DNA of 64,000 bases from Trinickia sp. Y13. Its GTDB lineage: Bacteria > Pseudomonadota > Gammaproteobacteria > Burkholderiales > Burkholderiaceae. The DNA is taken from assembly GCF_029522115.1 (NCBI RefSeq), contig NZ_JAKWFK010000002.1, forward strand, positions 248,001 to 312,000, given 5' to 3'. Numbering within the stretch: position 1 is the stretch's first letter; every line of letters begins with the position of its first letter. Below, piece after piece: positions 54,541 through 64,000 of this stretch. A program made the translations under genes and the position numbers. Under the pieces are notes generated by a model, which was given only the letters and a program-made list of their open reading frames with translations, was not told the origin of the DNA and ran no database searches.

Positions 54541-54996
54541 ATGAATCGTTTAGCCAAATTTCTACCGCTCGAAAACGTCGTTATCGGCCTTTCCGTCACC
54601 AGCAAGAAGCGCGTGTTCGAGCAAGCGGGCTTGATCTTCGAAAACCAGAACGGAATCGCCCGCAGCGCAGTGACCGACAATCTCTTTGCTCGCGAACGGC
54701 TCGGCTCCACCGCGCTAGGCGAAGGCGTCGCGATCCCTCACGGGCGCATCAAGGGGCTCAAGCAGCCGCTGGCCGCGTTCGTGCGCCTCGATCAGCCGAT
54801 CCCCTTCGAATCGCCCGATGGGCAACCGGTCTCGCTCCTGATCTTTCTGCTCGTGCCCGAACAGGCCACGCAGCAGCACTTGGAAATCCTTTCGGAAATC
54901 GCGCAATTGCTGTCCGACCGCGAAGCGCGCGAGCGCCTGCACACCGAGCAAAACCGCGAAGAGTTGCATCGCCTGCTCACCCAATGGCACCCTTGA
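54541..54996 (+). CDS. ptsN: PtsN, PTS IIA-like nitrogen-regulatory protein (EIIA-Ntr)
   Basis: A 151-residue EIIA domain. The phospho-accepting His is in GVAIPHGRIKGL. It belongs to PTS-Ntr, which links phosphate flow to nitrogen and potassium control; hprK and rapZ in the same block agree. The first codons are MNRLAKFLPL; a TATAAT box lies about 140 bp ahead. Confidence 0.96.
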   Translation: MNRLAKFLPLENVVIGLSVTSKKRVFEQAGLIFENQNGIARSAVTDNLFARERLGSTALGEGVAIPHGRIKGLKQPLAAFVRLDQPIPFESPDGQPVSLLIFLLVPEQATQQHLEILSEIAQLLSDREARERLHTEQNREELHRLLTQWHP

Positions 54997-55131
54997 GCAT
55001 ACCGTAACGCCGGAGCCTCGAGCTGCGGCGCGTCGGCACGGCGCATGACCGGCGCCGCTCATCGGCCTTGGCGGGCAGTTCGACGCATGTCGTCGCCGCG
55101 CGCGCCGCGGTCAAACTGGAGCAACGGATTC

Positions 55132-56100
55132 ATGGATACGTCCAGCATCAACGCCCAAAGCATTTTCGACGACAACGCCGCCATGCTCAAATTGAGCTGG
55201 CTGACGGGGCATGAGGGCTGGGAACGCGGTTTCTCGGCCGAAACCGTCGCCAATGCGACGTCGAGCGCCGACCTGGTCGGCCACTTGAATTTGATCCACC
55301 CGAACCGGATCCAAGTGCTCGGCGAGGCCGAAGTCAACTACTACCAGAGACAGACCGACGAGGACCGCTCGCGCCACATGGCCGAGCTGATCGCGCTCGA
55401 GCCGCCGTTTCTGGTCGTGGCGGGGGGCGTCGCAGCGCCGCCGGAACTCGTCTTGCGCTGCACGCGCTCTTCCACGCCGCTGTTTACGACGCCGATGTCG
55501 CCCGCCGCCGTCATCGACAGCCTGCGCCTTTATATGTCGCGCATCCTTGCGCCGCGTGCAACGCTGCACGGCGTATTTCTCGACATTCTCGGCATGGGCG
55601 TGCTGCTGACGGGCGATTCGGGCCTCGGCAAAAGCGAGCTCGGCCTGGAGCTCATCAGCCGCGGGCACGGGCTCGTGGCCGACGACGCCGTCGATTTCGT
55701 CCGGCTGGGCCCCGATTTCGTCGAAGGGCGCTGCCCGCCTCTCTTGCAGAATCTGCTCGAAGTGCGAGGCCTCGGCCTGCTCGACATCAAAACGATCTTC
55801 GGTGAAACGGCCGTGCGCCGCAAAATGAAGCTCAAGTTGATCGTCCAACTCGTGCGCAGGCCCGACGGCGAATTCCAGCGCCTGCCGCTCGAAAGTCAAA
55901 CCGTGGACGTTCTGGGGCTGCCGATCAGCAAGGTGACGATTCAAGTGGCGGCCGGCCGCAACCTTGCCGTGCTGGTCGAGGCGGCCGTGCGCAATACGAT
56001 CCTGCAACTGCGCGGGATCGACACTTTGCGCGATTTCATGGATCGGCAACGGATCGCGATGCAAGATCCGGACAGTCAATTGCCCGGCAAGCTCATGTAG
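55132..56100 (+). CDS. hprK: HprK, HPr kinase/phosphorylase
   Basis: A 322-residue bifunctional enzyme that phosphorylates and dephosphorylates Ser-46 of HPr. Walker A is [14 protein letters not shown], and the family signature with catalytic residues [20 protein letters not shown] follows. Start at 55132 (MDTSSINAQ) has GGAG 10 bp upstream. It links PTS-Ntr signalling to carbon state. Confidence 0.97.
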   Translation: MDTSSINAQSIFDDNAAMLKLSWLTGHEGWERGFSAETVANATSSADLVGHLNLIHPNRIQVLGEAEVNYYQRQTDEDRSRHMAELIALEPPFLVVAGGVAAPPELVLRCTRSSTPLFTTPMSPAAVIDSLRLYMSRILAPRATLHGVFLDILGMGVLLTGDSGLGKSELGLELISRGHGLVADDAVDFVRLGPDFVEGRCPPLLQNLLEVRGLGLLDIKTIFGETAVRRKMKLKLIVQLVRRPDGEFQRLPLESQTVDVLGLPISKVTIQVAAGRNLAVLVEAAVRNTILQLRGIDTLRDFMDRQRIAMQDPDSQLPGKLM

Positions 56101-56200
56101 CGAACTGCGGATCAGGCGCGCCGCCACCCGAAAACAAGCACTGGCGAGGACAGTCGCGCCGGGGCGACAGTGCTATGATGAAACGAACTGGTTCTTCCCC

Positions 56201-57103
56201 ATGCGCATCGTTCTGATCACCGGTATCTCCGGCTCCGGCAAGTCCGTCGCGTTGAACGCGCTGGCCGACGCAGGCTATTACTGCGTCGACAATCTGCCGC
56301 CTCGCTTTCTGCCCGCGCTCACGCAGTATCTCGCGAGCGAAGACGAAGGCTATGAGCGCCTGGCAGTGGCGATCGACGCGCGCTCGAGCGCCTCGCTGGA
56401 CGAAATGCCCGGCATCATTCGCGATTTGGCGAGCGAACATGACGTGCGCGTCCTGTTTCTCAATGCGAGTACGCAGTCGTTGATTCAGCGTTTCTCCGAG
56501 ACGCGCCGGCGGCATCCGCTGTCCGGCACGCCCGCGCACGACGCGGACGTCGGCTTGCTTGCCTCGCTGGAGGAAGCGATCGAGCGCGAGCGCGATCTCG
56601 TCGCGCCGCTCGCGGAGTTCGGCCATCAGATCGATACCAGCAATCTGCGCGCGAACGTGCTGCGCGCTTGGGTGACGCGTTTCATCGAAGAACAACGCGA
56701 AGGTCTGATGTTGATGTTCGAATCGTTCGGGTTCAAGCGCGGTCTGCCGCTCGACGCCGATTTCGTCTTCGATGTGCGCGCCTTGCCGAACCCGTACTAC
56801 GATCACCGTTTGCGCCCGCTCACCGGGCGCGATCAGCCCGTCATCGATTACCTCGAGGCGTTGCCGATCGTGCAGGAAATGATCGACGACATCCACACAT
56901 TCGTCATGAAGTGGCTGCCCCGTTTTCGCGAGGACAACCGCAGCTACTTGACCGTCGCCATCGGTTGCACGGGCGGGCAGCACCGCTCCGTGTTCATCGC
57001 CGAAACGCTCGCTGCGCGGGTTGCTCGCGAAGCGAGCGTGATCGTACGGCATCGCGATGCGCCGGTCGCCATTGACGAGTCTTCGCGGTTGGTGACGGCT
57101 TAA
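56201..57103 (+). CDS. rapZ: RapZ, RNase adapter/nucleotide-binding protein
   Basis: A 300-residue P-loop protein (GISGSGKS at the N-terminus, then DNLPPRFLP) with the conserved C-terminal domain signature [15 protein letters not shown]. In E. coli it controls glmS sRNA decay; in beta-proteobacteria its RNA targets are uncertain. The ATG at 56201 begins the conserved [10 protein letters not shown]; the open frame before it is not conserved. Ends the ptsN-hprK-rapZ block. Confidence 0.96.
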   Translation: MRIVLITGISGSGKSVALNALADAGYYCVDNLPPRFLPALTQYLASEDEGYERLAVAIDARSSASLDEMPGIIRDLASEHDVRVLFLNASTQSLIQRFSETRRRHPLSGTPAHDADVGLLASLEEAIERERDLVAPLAEFGHQIDTSNLRANVLRAWVTRFIEEQREGLMLMFESFGFKRGLPLDADFVFDVRALPNPYYDHRLRPLTGRDQPVIDYLEALPIVQEMIDDIHTFVMKWLPRFREDNRSYLTVAIGCTGGQHRSVFIAETLAARVAREASVIVRHRDAPVAIDESSRLVTA

Positions 57104-57140
57104 CCCGCCGCGGCATACGCGGCAATTCGAAGCGTGCGCC

Positions 57141-57776
57141 ATGTCCACTACTCCTGCCGTCTTCGCTGACCTGCCGCTCTTTCCACTGCACACCGTGCTG
57201 TTCCCGGACGGGCTGTTGCCGTTGAAGATTTTCGAGGCGCGCTATCTCGACATGGCGCGCGACTGCCTGCGCGAAAGCGCGCCCTTCGGCGTCTGCCTGC
57301 TCAAAAGCGGCGGCGAGGTCGCGCAGGAAAACGTGCCGTGCGTGCCCGAACTCATCGGCACATTGGCGACGATCGAGCAATGCGACGTCGACGATTTCGG
57401 CATGCTGCTCGTGCGCGCACGCGGCACGCGCCGCTTTCGCCTGCTGTCGCATCGCAAAGAACCGAGCGGTCTGCTCGTGGGCATGGCCGAGCCGCTACCC
57501 GACGATGTCCCGCTCGAAGGCAGCGACGCGCTCGCCAAGTTCGGCGCCTGCGCCGAAGTGCTCGAGCGCATCATCGAAACGATTCGCGAGCGCGACGCCG
57601 ACAGCGTGCCGTTCGCCGCGCCGTTTCGCCTCGACGACCCCAGCTGGGTTTCGAACCGCCTCTCGGAGATCCTGCAAATTCCGCTACGGGCTCGGCAAAA
57701 GCTGATGGAACTGACCGATTGCAATACGCGGATCGACGCCGTTCATCACTACATGCAGCAGCATCAATTGCTGTAG
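57141..57776 (+). CDS. Lon protease substrate-binding (N-terminal) domain protein
   Basis: A 211-residue protein consisting of one LON substrate-binding (PUA-like) domain and a helical C-terminus; no ATPase or protease part. Marks are LPLFPLHTVLFPDGLLPLKI and FEARYLDMARDCLRE. Such stand-alone proteins are widespread in proteobacteria and of unclear role. It starts 37 bp after rapZ on the same strand and converges with mutY. Confidence 0.92.
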   Translation: MSTTPAVFADLPLFPLHTVLFPDGLLPLKIFEARYLDMARDCLRESAPFGVCLLKSGGEVAQENVPCVPELIGTLATIEQCDVDDFGMLLVRARGTRRFRLLSHRKEPSGLLVGMAEPLPDDVPLEGSDALAKFGACAEVLERIIETIRERDADSVPFAAPFRLDDPSWVSNRLSEILQIPLRARQKLMELTDCNTRIDAVHHYMQQHQLL

Positions 57777-57829
57777 CTTCGCTGCGAACGCCTGCGTGTA
57801 CGACGCGGCGCGCAGCCTCCTCTATCTAG

Positions 57830-58942
57830 TCAGATCAATGACCCTTTGAGCGCGTCGAGCAGCTTGCGCACGGGCGCGGGCACGCCGTATTCGTCGATTT
57901 GCGCGAGCGGCACCCACGCCGTCTCGTCCTCGCGCGCTTGGACAGGCGCCACCGCACCCGGGCAGGCAAGATCGGCACAGCGCGGTTCGATATCGAGCTT
58001 GAAATGCGTGAACGTGTGAGTGAGCGGCGCCAAGCGCTCGAAGCCCGGCGCAGCGCCCAATGCCCGCGCACGCTCGGCCAAGGCCGCTTCGTCGGCGGCT
58101 TCCGGCAAGCTCCATAGGCCGCCCCAGATACCGGACGGCGGCCTGCGCTCGAGTAGCACCGAAGCGCCGTCGCGCAGCACGAGCATCCATGTTTGGCGCA
58201 GTGGCACGACTTTCTTCGGGCGCGCCGCGGGCAATTCGCGCTGCCGGCCGGTCGCATGGGCGACGCAATCGGCAGCAAACGGACAGCGGCCGCAGTCGGG
58301 CTTGCCGCGCACGCACAGCGTGGCGCCAAGATCCATCAGCCCTTGGGTGTAGGCGCTCACGTCGTCGTCCGAGGCCTGCTGTCCGGGCATCAAACGCTCT
58401 GCGAGCGCCCACATCGCGCTTTCGACGCGTTTTTCTCCCGGGAAACCATCGATGCCGAACACACGCGCCAGCACGCGTTTGACGTTTCCATCCAAGATCG
58501 TCGCACGCGCGCCGAACGCGAACGAAGCGATCGCCGCCGCCGTCGAGCGGCCGATGCCGGGCAGTTCGGCCAATTGATCGGGCGAAGCCGGAAACGTCCC
58601 GCCGTGCCGCTCGAGGACCGTCTGCGCACACCGATGCAGATTGCGCGCGCGAGAGTAATAGCCGAGTCCGGCCCAAAGCGCCATCACGTCGTCGATCGGC
58701 GCACGAGCAAGCGCTGCGACATCGGGAAAGCGCACCAGAAACTTTGCGTAATACGGAATGACGGTCGATACCTGCGTCTGCTGCAGCATGATTTCCGACA
58801 GCCAGATGCGATAGGGATCGCGCGTATTTTGCCAAGGCAGATCGTGGCGCCCGTGACGGCGTTGCCAGTCGACGAGCCGCGTGGCGAAGGCGTCCTGCAG
58901 CGACGCGGCGCATCGCGTCATGGCAATGGGAGAAGCGGACAT
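57830..58942 (-). CDS. mutY: MutY, adenine DNA glycosylase
   Basis: A 370-residue base-excision enzyme that removes adenine opposite 8-oxoguanine. It has the helix-hairpin-helix region with the catalytic Asp (LPGIGRSTAAAIASFAFGA), the 4Fe-4S cluster set C-x6-C-x2-C-x5-C in CVRGKPDCGRCPFAADC, and a C-terminal NUDIX-like 8-oxoG-recognition domain (about 230-370). It lies 12 bp downstream of mutM on the same strand. Confidence 0.97.
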   Translation of the reverse strand: MSASPIAMTRCAASLQDAFATRLVDWQRRHGRHDLPWQNTRDPYRIWLSEIMLQQTQVSTVIPYYAKFLVRFPDVAALARAPIDDVMALWAGLGYYSRARNLHRCAQTVLERHGGTFPASPDQLAELPGIGRSTAAAIASFAFGARATILDGNVKRVLARVFGIDGFPGEKRVESAMWALAERLMPGQQASDDDVSAYTQGLMDLGATLCVRGKPDCGRCPFAADCVAHATGRQRELPAARPKKVVPLRQTWMLVLRDGASVLLERRPPSGIWGGLWSLPEAADEAALAERARALGAAPGFERLAPLTHTFTHFKLDIEPRCADLACPGAVAPVQAREDETAWVPLAQIDEYGVPAPVRKLLDALKGSLI

Positions 58943-58954
58943 GAAGGCGATAGG

Positions 58955-59782
58955 TCAGCGCTGACAATGCGCGCAGTAGTAAGTGGAACGTTGCCCTTGG
59001 ACGATTTGGCGAATCGGCCCGCCACAGACGCGGCACGGCTGGCCGGCACGATCGTAGACGAAGCAATCGAGTTGGAAATACCCGCTGGCGCCGTCGCTGC
59101 CGACGAAATCTCGCAAGGTGCTGCCGCCGCGCTCGATGGCGGCGGCCAGGGTGGCGCGCACTTCGTCGGCCAGGCGCTCGCAGCGCGCCAGCGAGACGCG
59201 GCCCGCGGGCGTGGTCGGCCGAATGCCTGCGCGAAACAAGCTCTCGGACGCATAAATATTGCCGACGCCGACGACGATCGTGCCCGCGAGGAGCACCTGC
59301 TTGATCGATGCCGTGCGTCCGCGCGTGCGCCGGAAAATGAGCTCGCCGCTGAATTCGTCGGTGAACGGCTCGACGCCCAAGCTCGCCAACAACGGATGCG
59401 CTTGTATGTCGCCATCGGCCCGCGCATGCCAGAGCACCGCGCCGAAACGACGCGGATCGCGGTAGCGGAGCACGAATTCGTCGAAGACCCAGTCGATATG
59501 ATCGTGCTTGGCCGGCCCCAATGCCTGCTCGCGCGGCCAGACGCGCAGCGTGCCCGTCATGCCCAAATGAACGATGAACCACCCGGCATCGGTCTCGAAC
59601 AACAAGTACTTTCCGCGCCGCTCTACCCGATGCACCGCCTGGCGCGCGAGCGTGCGCGCCAAATCGGGCGGCACGGGCCAGCGCAGCATGAGCGTGCGCA
59701 CGTCGACGCGCTCGACGCGACGGCCCGTGACGTACGGCTCGATGCCGCGTTTGGTGACTTCGACTTCCGGAAGCTCTGGCAT
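58955..59782 (-). CDS. mutM: MutM/Fpg, formamidopyrimidine-DNA glycosylase
   Basis: A 275-residue bifunctional glycosylase/AP lyase that removes 8-oxoguanine. It starts with MPELPEVE, where Pro-2 and Glu-3 are catalytic, and ends in the zinc finger [20 protein letters not shown] with CAHC. ATG at 59782 is fixed by this N-terminus. It is the first gene of the mutM-mutY pair, giving the GO repair system two of its three parts here. Confidence 0.98.
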   Translation of the reverse strand: MPELPEVEVTKRGIEPYVTGRRVERVDVRTLMLRWPVPPDLARTLARQAVHRVERRGKYLLFETDAGWFIVHLGMTGTLRVWPREQALGPAKHDHIDWVFDEFVLRYRDPRRFGAVLWHARADGDIQAHPLLASLGVEPFTDEFSGELIFRRTRGRTASIKQVLLAGTIVVGVGNIYASESLFRAGIRPTTPAGRVSLARCERLADEVRATLAAAIERGGSTLRDFVGSDGASGYFQLDCFVYDRAGQPCRVCGGPIRQIVQGQRSTYYCAHCQR

Positions 59783-59834
59783 CTCTAAAATAGGTGGGGA
59801 TAGGTCTGTAACGTGCACTGTCGAATCTGCGTGT

Positions 59835-59856
59835 ATTGTAGCGAGCGCGTTACAAT
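59835..59856. promoter_or_regulatory. Inverted repeat ATTGTA-N10-TACAAT between mutM and the TPR gene
   Basis: Perfect 6-bp arms (59835-59840, 59851-59856) in a 99-bp divergent promoter region. TACAAT could also be the -10 of the TPR gene. A regulator site is possible but unproven. Confidence 0.3.
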
Positions 59857-59881
59857 CGACCGAAACCTCGAACGGATCTCC

Positions 59882-61720
59882 ATGATTTTGTCCATCAAGC
59901 AGCTCCTCAAGCGCCCGGTCGGCGCCCGCCCCGCTTGGCGCGTCGCGCCCGCGAGCCGCATCGTCGGCGCCGTTCTGTGCGCCTGGACGTTCGCCGCCAT
60001 CCCGGCGCACGCTCAGGATCCGGGGCCGTCGGACGACAGTTCCGCGAACGCGGCGAATCTGTTCGGGTCCAGCCTTCCCGAAGAGAACAAAGATCTGCCC
60101 GACGTTCAATTGTCGAGCCAAATCGTCTTTCAAGTGCTGGCCGCCGAAATCGCGCTGCAGCGAAACGAGCCCGCGCCGGCGTATCAAACCTATCTCGCCC
60201 TCGCCCGCGACACGCACGATCCCCGCATGGCGCAGCGCGCCGCTGAGATCGCGCTCGCGGCGCAGAGTCCGTCCGACGCCTTGGCCGCCGCGCAGCTTTG
60301 GCATGAGTACGCGCCCGATTCCGAGCGCGCCGCGCAACTGGACGCGTCCCTGCTGGTGTTATCTGGCAAGCCGGACGACGCCAAGCCGCTACTCGCCCGC
60401 GAGCTTGCGAAAGTGCCGGCCGAGAATCGCGGCAACGCCCTGTTGGCGCTGCAAACGCTGCTTTCGCGCGGCCCGAACCGCGTCGGCGGCCTGCAGGTCC
60501 TGCAGGATTTGTTGAAAGACGATATGGGTCGCCCCGAAGCGCAGCTCGCGGTTGGCCGTCAGCAATTGCTCGCCGACGATCGGCCCGGCGCGCGCGCATC
60601 GTTCGAGCGCGCGCTCAAGCTCAAGCCGGACTTTCTGCCGGCCGCCCTTTCGCTCGGTCAGATGGGCCCCGAAGAGCGCAAGGAAGGCATCGCTTCGTTC
60701 GAGTCGTACGTCAAACAAAATCCGAAGGCGCGCGATGCACGCCTCGCGTTGGCCCAGCTTTATTTGTCGAGCGACCGGCTCGACGATGCGAAAAAGCAAT
60801 TCGAATCCTTGCGCTCGATGGATGCGCACGATCCGATGCCCCTGCTCGCGCTCGGGCTCATCAAGGTCCAGCAGAAGCAGTACGACGCTGCGCAAAAGTA
60901 CCTCACGCAATACGCCGATCTGACCGAAAAGACGCCGGGCGCCGATCCGGGCCAAGCGTACCTCTACCTCGCCCAACTCGCGCTCGAGCAAAAGCACGAG
61001 CAAGATGCCGCCAAATGGCTCGATAGAGTTCAACCGTCGAGCCAGCAATACATCACGGCGCGCGTGACGCGCGCGCAATTGCTCGCCAAGTCCGGCAAGC
61101 CCGACGATGCGCGCCGCATCCTGAGCGAACTGCAGCCGTCCGATCCGCGCGAGCAAGCGCTCGTCGCGCGCACCGACGCTGCGATCCTGTTCGATGCGAA
61201 GCGCTATCAAGACGCCGAGTCGCGCTTGCACGAAGCGAACGAAGCGTTCCCGGGCGATCCCGAGATCCAATACGACTATGCGATGGCGGCCGAGAAGAAC
61301 GGCCACTACGATCTCATGGAAAGCGTGCTGCGCAAGGTCATGCAAGAGCAGCCCGACAACCCGCAGGCGTACAACGCGCTCGGCTATTCGCTGGCCGATC
61401 GCAATCTGCGCCTGGACGAGGCGGACAAGCTCATCGAAAAGGCCTCGTCGCTCGCGCCCAACGACGCGTTCATCATGGATAGCCTCGGCTGGGTCAAATA
61501 TCGCAAGGGCAATACGGTCGATGCGGCCAAGCTGCTCAAGCGAGCCTACGAAATCCAGCCGAACGCGGAAATCGGTGCGCATCTGGGCGAGGTGCTGTGG
61601 AAGAGCGGCGATCAGAAGCAAGCGCTCGACGCGTGGCGCAGCGCGCGCAAACTCGAGCCGGACAACGACACGCTCGTCAAGACGCTCGAACGCTTTCAAG
61701 TGAACGCAGACAACCTCTGA
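59882..61720 (+). CDS. Exported tetratricopeptide-repeat protein
   Basis: A 612-residue protein with an N-terminal signal peptide or anchor (about residues 22-45, [20 protein letters not shown]) and many TPR units between about 80 and 600, for example [20 protein letters not shown] in the C-terminal part. It is the conserved neighbour of lolB in Burkholderia; a role in envelope assembly is likely, but no partner is known. ATG at 59882 (MILSIKQLL) is preferred over one 23 codons earlier in promoter DNA. Its stop overlaps the lolB start. Confidence 0.9.
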   Translation: MILSIKQLLKRPVGARPAWRVAPASRIVGAVLCAWTFAAIPAHAQDPGPSDDSSANAANLFGSSLPEENKDLPDVQLSSQIVFQVLAAEIALQRNEPAPAYQTYLALARDTHDPRMAQRAAEIALAAQSPSDALAAAQLWHEYAPDSERAAQLDASLLVLSGKPDDAKPLLARELAKVPAENRGNALLALQTLLSRGPNRVGGLQVLQDLLKDDMGRPEAQLAVGRQQLLADDRPGARASFERALKLKPDFLPAALSLGQMGPEERKEGIASFESYVKQNPKARDARLALAQLYLSSDRLDDAKKQFESLRSMDAHDPMPLLALGLIKVQQKQYDAAQKYLTQYADLTEKTPGADPGQAYLYLAQLALEQKHEQDAAKWLDRVQPSSQQYITARVTRAQLLAKSGKPDDARRILSELQPSDPREQALVARTDAAILFDAKRYQDAESRLHEANEAFPGDPEIQYDYAMAAEKNGHYDLMESVLRKVMQEQPDNPQAYNALGYSLADRNLRLDEADKLIEKASSLAPNDAFIMDSLGWVKYRKGNTVDAAKLLKRAYEIQPNAEIGAHLGEVLWKSGDQKQALDAWRSARKLEPDNDTLVKTLERFQVNADNL

Positions 61721-62352
61721 TGCAAGCTTCGTCTTTCGCTTTTTCTTTTGCGTTCGCGCGCCGCGCTTCACTGAGCGCGGCGGCGGCCCTCGCCGTCATG
61801 CTCGCGGGCTGCGCGTCGACGCCCCCTCACGGCCCATCGACTTCGAACGCTACCCCCGAGCTTTCGACGCAAACGGCGAGCGCCTATCACGGCCGCTTCT
61901 CCGTTCGCTACGTCGATCAGAACGGTCGAACGCGCAACGCCTACGGCAACTTCGATTGGCAGCAACAGGGCGATACCGTCACGCTGCAGCTTTTGAATCC
62001 GCTGGGGCAGACGCTCGCGGTGGTGACGTCGTCGCCGGCGGCGGCCACGCTCGAACTGCCTAACCGGCAACCGGTCACGGCCGATAACGTCAGCGAGTTG
62101 ATGCAGCACACGCTAGGCTTCCCGCTGCCGGTCGAGGGGTTGCGCTATTGGCTCGCCTCTTCGCCCGCGCCAAGCTCTCGCGCGAAGACGGTCGTCGATC
62201 CCGAGCAAACCTCGCATATGAAGGAAATCGACCAGGAGGGTTGGACCATCCAATACCTAGCCTACGCCGATGCGCCCGCTTCGGGCGTCAAGCGCCTCGA
62301 TTTGACGCGGCAGAACCCGCCGCTAGACATCAAGCTCGTGCTCGATCGCTGA
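61720..62352 (+). CDS. lolB: LolB, outer-membrane lipoprotein receptor
   Basis: A 210-residue lipoprotein that inserts lipoproteins into the outer membrane. It has a signal peptide with lipobox LAGC (Cys about residue 30) and the LolB fold; [20 protein letters not shown] is typical. Start overlaps the TPR gene stop by one base, showing coupling. Confidence 0.92.
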   Translation: MQASSFAFSFAFARRASLSAAAALAVMLAGCASTPPHGPSTSNATPELSTQTASAYHGRFSVRYVDQNGRTRNAYGNFDWQQQGDTVTLQLLNPLGQTLAVVTSSPAAATLELPNRQPVTADNVSELMQHTLGFPLPVEGLRYWLASSPAPSSRAKTVVDPEQTSHMKEIDQEGWTIQYLAYADAPASGVKRLDLTRQNPPLDIKLVLDR

Positions 62353-62384
62353 CCGCGCGCTTTCCGTCCCGCACCGCTTTCCAC

Positions 62385-63266
62385 ATGATCGAAACGACCG
62401 ATTCGCTGCGCGAGTGTCCGGCGCCAGCCAAGCTCAATTTGTTCTTGCACGTGACGGGCCGCCGGCCCGACGGCTATCACACGCTACAGACCGCATTCCA
62501 GTTGATCGATTGGGGCGACGTCCTGCATTTCACGCTGCGCGAGGATGGTCTCGTGCGTCGCAAGACCGATGTCCCCGGAGTCCCGGAAGCAAGCGACCTG
62601 GTCGTGCGTGCGGCCGAGCTGCTCAAGCGGCACTCGGGCACGACGCTCGGGGTCGACATCGAAATCGAAAAACGCTTGCCGATGGGCGCGGGGCTCGGCG
62701 GCGGCAGCTCCGATGCGGCCACGACCCTGCTTGCGCTCAATCGGCTGTGGAAGCTGAATCTTGCTCGCGACGTGCTGCAAGAATTGGGGCTGCGGCTCGG
62801 GGCCGACGTGCCCTTCTTCGTCTTCGGCAAAAACGCGTTCGCGGAGGGTGTCGGCGAAGCGCTCGAGGCTGTACAATTGCCGCCTCGCTGGTTCCTTGTA
62901 GTCACCCCGAAGGCGCATGTGCCGACGGCAGCGATTTTTTCCGACAAGTCGTTGACAAGAGATTCCGAAGCCGTCACAATTACGGACTTTCTTGCACAGC
63001 AAAGCTGCAGCGCAAGATGGCCGGAAAGCTTCGGCCGGAATGACATGCAGCCTGTTGTCGTGGGAAAATACGCGGAAGTCGCGCAGGTGCTCGAATGGTT
63101 TGAAGCCATTGCGCCAGCGCGGATGACCGGATCGGGCTCAAGCGTGTTTGCCGCGTTCCGGAGCATCGGCGAAGCGAAAGCGGCGCAAGCGCAACTGCCA
63201 GCAGATTGGGCGAGCGCTGTGGCATCGAGTTTGGATACGCATCCACTTTTCGCGTTCGCGTCATAG
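62385..63266 (+). CDS. ispE: IspE, 4-diphosphocytidyl-2-C-methyl-D-erythritol kinase
   Basis: A 293-residue GHMP kinase of the MEP isoprenoid pathway. The ATP-binding GHMP motif is [20 protein letters not shown], and the substrate N-terminus [17 protein letters not shown] is intact, as is the C-terminal [14 protein letters not shown]. Start [10 protein letters not shown] at 62385 lies 33 bp after lolB. Confidence 0.97.
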   Translation: MIETTDSLRECPAPAKLNLFLHVTGRRPDGYHTLQTAFQLIDWGDVLHFTLREDGLVRRKTDVPGVPEASDLVVRAAELLKRHSGTTLGVDIEIEKRLPMGAGLGGGSSDAATTLLALNRLWKLNLARDVLQELGLRLGADVPFFVFGKNAFAEGVGEALEAVQLPPRWFLVVTPKAHVPTAAIFSDKSLTRDSEAVTITDFLAQQSCSARWPESFGRNDMQPVVVGKYAEVAQVLEWFEAIAPARMTGSGSSVFAAFRSIGEAKAAQAQLPADWASAVASSLDTHPLFAFAS

Positions 63267-63319
63267 GTTTTGCATCGTCGGGGCTGTCCCGCAGGCCCGA
63301 CGAAGCTCAGAGTCAGTGT

Positions 63320-63396
63320 AGGGGAGTCGCCAAGTTGGTCAAGGCACCGGATTTTGATTCCGGCATGCGAGGGTTCGAGTCCTTCCTCCCCTGCCA
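63320..63396 (+). tRNA. tRNA-Gln (anticodon TTG)
   Basis: A complete cloverleaf: acceptor AGGGGAG (63320-63326) pairs with CTCCCCT (63386-63392), discriminator G, encoded CCA (63394-63396). The anticodon stem CCGGA/TCCGG encloses the loop TTTTGAT with anticodon TTG at 63354-63356. A T-loop GTTCGAGTC is present. It lies between ispE and prs, its usual place in Burkholderia. Confidence 0.97.
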
Positions 63397-63435
63397 AACA
63401 TTCCCGCAGTTCCCGCCTCCAGCAGCAGGTGCATG

Positions 63436-64000
63436 ATGAGCAGCCATGACGGCCTGATGGTTTTTACTGGCAACGCAAATCCGGCGCTTGCACAGGAAGT
63501 CGTCAAAATCCTCGGCATCCCCCTCGGCAAAGCAATGGTCAGCCGTTTTTCCGACGGCGAGATCCAAGTCGAGATTCAAGAGAACGTGCGTGGCAAGGAC
63601 GTGTTCGTCCTTCAATCGACGTGCGCGCCGACGAACGACAACCTGATGGAATTGATGATCATGGTCGATGCGCTCAAACGCGCGTCTGCAGGCCGGATCA
63701 CCGCAGCCATCCCCTACTTCGGCTATGCCCGCCAAGATCGGCGCCCGCGTTCGGCGCGCGTCGCGATCTCGGCGAAGGTCATCGCCAACATGCTGGAAAT
63801 CGCCGGCGTCGAGCGGATCATCACGATGGATCTGCACGCCGATCAAATCCAGGGCTTCTTCGATATCCCCGTCGACAACATCTACGCTACGCCTGTGCTG
63901 CTCGGCGATCTGCGCAAGCAGAACTACGAGAATCTGCTGGTGGTGTCGCCCGATGTCGGCGGCGTGGTTCGCGCTCGCGCGCTCGCCAAGCAGTTGAACT
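63436..64000 (+). CDS. prs: Ribose-phosphate pyrophosphokinase (PRPP synthetase), 5' part
   Basis: The first 188 codons are in the window; the gene runs off the right edge. It makes PRPP from ribose-5-phosphate and ATP. Marks are [20 protein letters not shown] at the start, [21 protein letters not shown] (ATP loop) and [21 protein letters not shown] second ATG lies directly upstream (63433); either may be used. Confidence 0.96.
   Translation, partial: MSSHDGLMVFTGNANPALAQEVVKILGIPLGKAMVSRFSDGEIQVEIQENVRGKDVFVLQSTCAPTNDNLMELMIMVDALKRASAGRITAAIPYFGYARQDRRPRSARVAISAKVIANMLEIAGVERIITMDLHADQIQGFFDIPVDNIYATPVLLGDLRKQNYENLLVVSPDVGGVVRARALAKQLN

Noticed and set aside
1-64000. CRISPR arrays, rRNA genes, riboswitches
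   Set aside because: No spaced direct repeats of CRISPR type, no rRNA-like sequence and no riboswitch core that I could support by eye.

Overview
The window is high-GC chromosomal DNA from a member of the Burkholderiaceae (Burkholderia, Paraburkholderia, Trinickia or a close relative). Three conserved blocks point there: thiopurine-methyltransferase-like gene/ubiB/ubiJ/Tim44/ubiE/DUF971/HIT/FAD-Fe-S oxidase; kdsD-kdsC-lptCAB-rpoN-hpf-ptsN-hprK-rapZ; and TPR gene-lolB-ispE-tRNA-Gln-prs. Gene order and protein sequences are typical of beta-proteobacteria. The genus cannot be fixed from the sequence alone.

Layout. 1-9.4 kb (minus strand): ubiquinone biosynthesis (ubiE, ubiJ, ubiB) with a HIT protein, a DUF971 protein and a 1345-residue FAD/Fe-S oxidoreductase. 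9.4-15.4 kb: ilvA, queF, then a divergent D-amino-acid pair (D-aminoacylase and a PLP-dependent D-threonine-aldolase-like enzyme). 15.5-21.5 kb: a MarR regulator with a DHA2 drug exporter, an EcsC protein, an esterase and three small exported proteins (CHRD, adhesin-E-like, lytic transglycosylase).

22.1-33.0 kb is an accessory region and the most interesting part. Two converging gene sets plus a third minus-strand pair encode a TupA-like ATP-grasp enzyme, a DUF6875-like protein, an O-methyltransferase, a diiron membrane desaturase, an L-isoleucine-4-hydroxylase-family Fe/2-oxoglutarate dioxygenase overlapping a DMT exporter, a small unrecognised protein, a free-standing AlaX-type tRNA-editing protein, an ArgP-type LysR regulator, an SSS-type transporter and a second membrane desaturase. 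I read this as an undescribed pathway that makes, modifies (hydroxylation, desaturation, O-methylation, perhaps ligation), exports and protects against a non-protein amino acid or small amino-acid conjugate. The product is inference.

33.4-36.6 kb holds a secreted protein of unknown function, the 3' remnant of an IS3-family transposase, and directly beside it a 763-residue chimeric membrane protein with six CxxCxGxG DnaJ-type zinc motifs, a peptidoglycan-binding-like segment and an LprI-like C-terminus.

36.9-48.3 kb returns to core genes: ssb, an MFS transporter, uvrA, an AI-2E family permease, purU, a NUDIX protein, a LysE exporter, apt and a CPA2 K+/H+ antiporter. 48.4-57.8 kb is the KDO/LPS-transport/RpoN/PTS-Ntr block with a Lon-substrate-binding-domain gene. 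57.8-64 kb has the mutM-mutY repair pair, a TPR protein, lolB, ispE, tRNA-Gln(TTG) and the start of prs. No CRISPR array, rRNA or intact prophage was seen.
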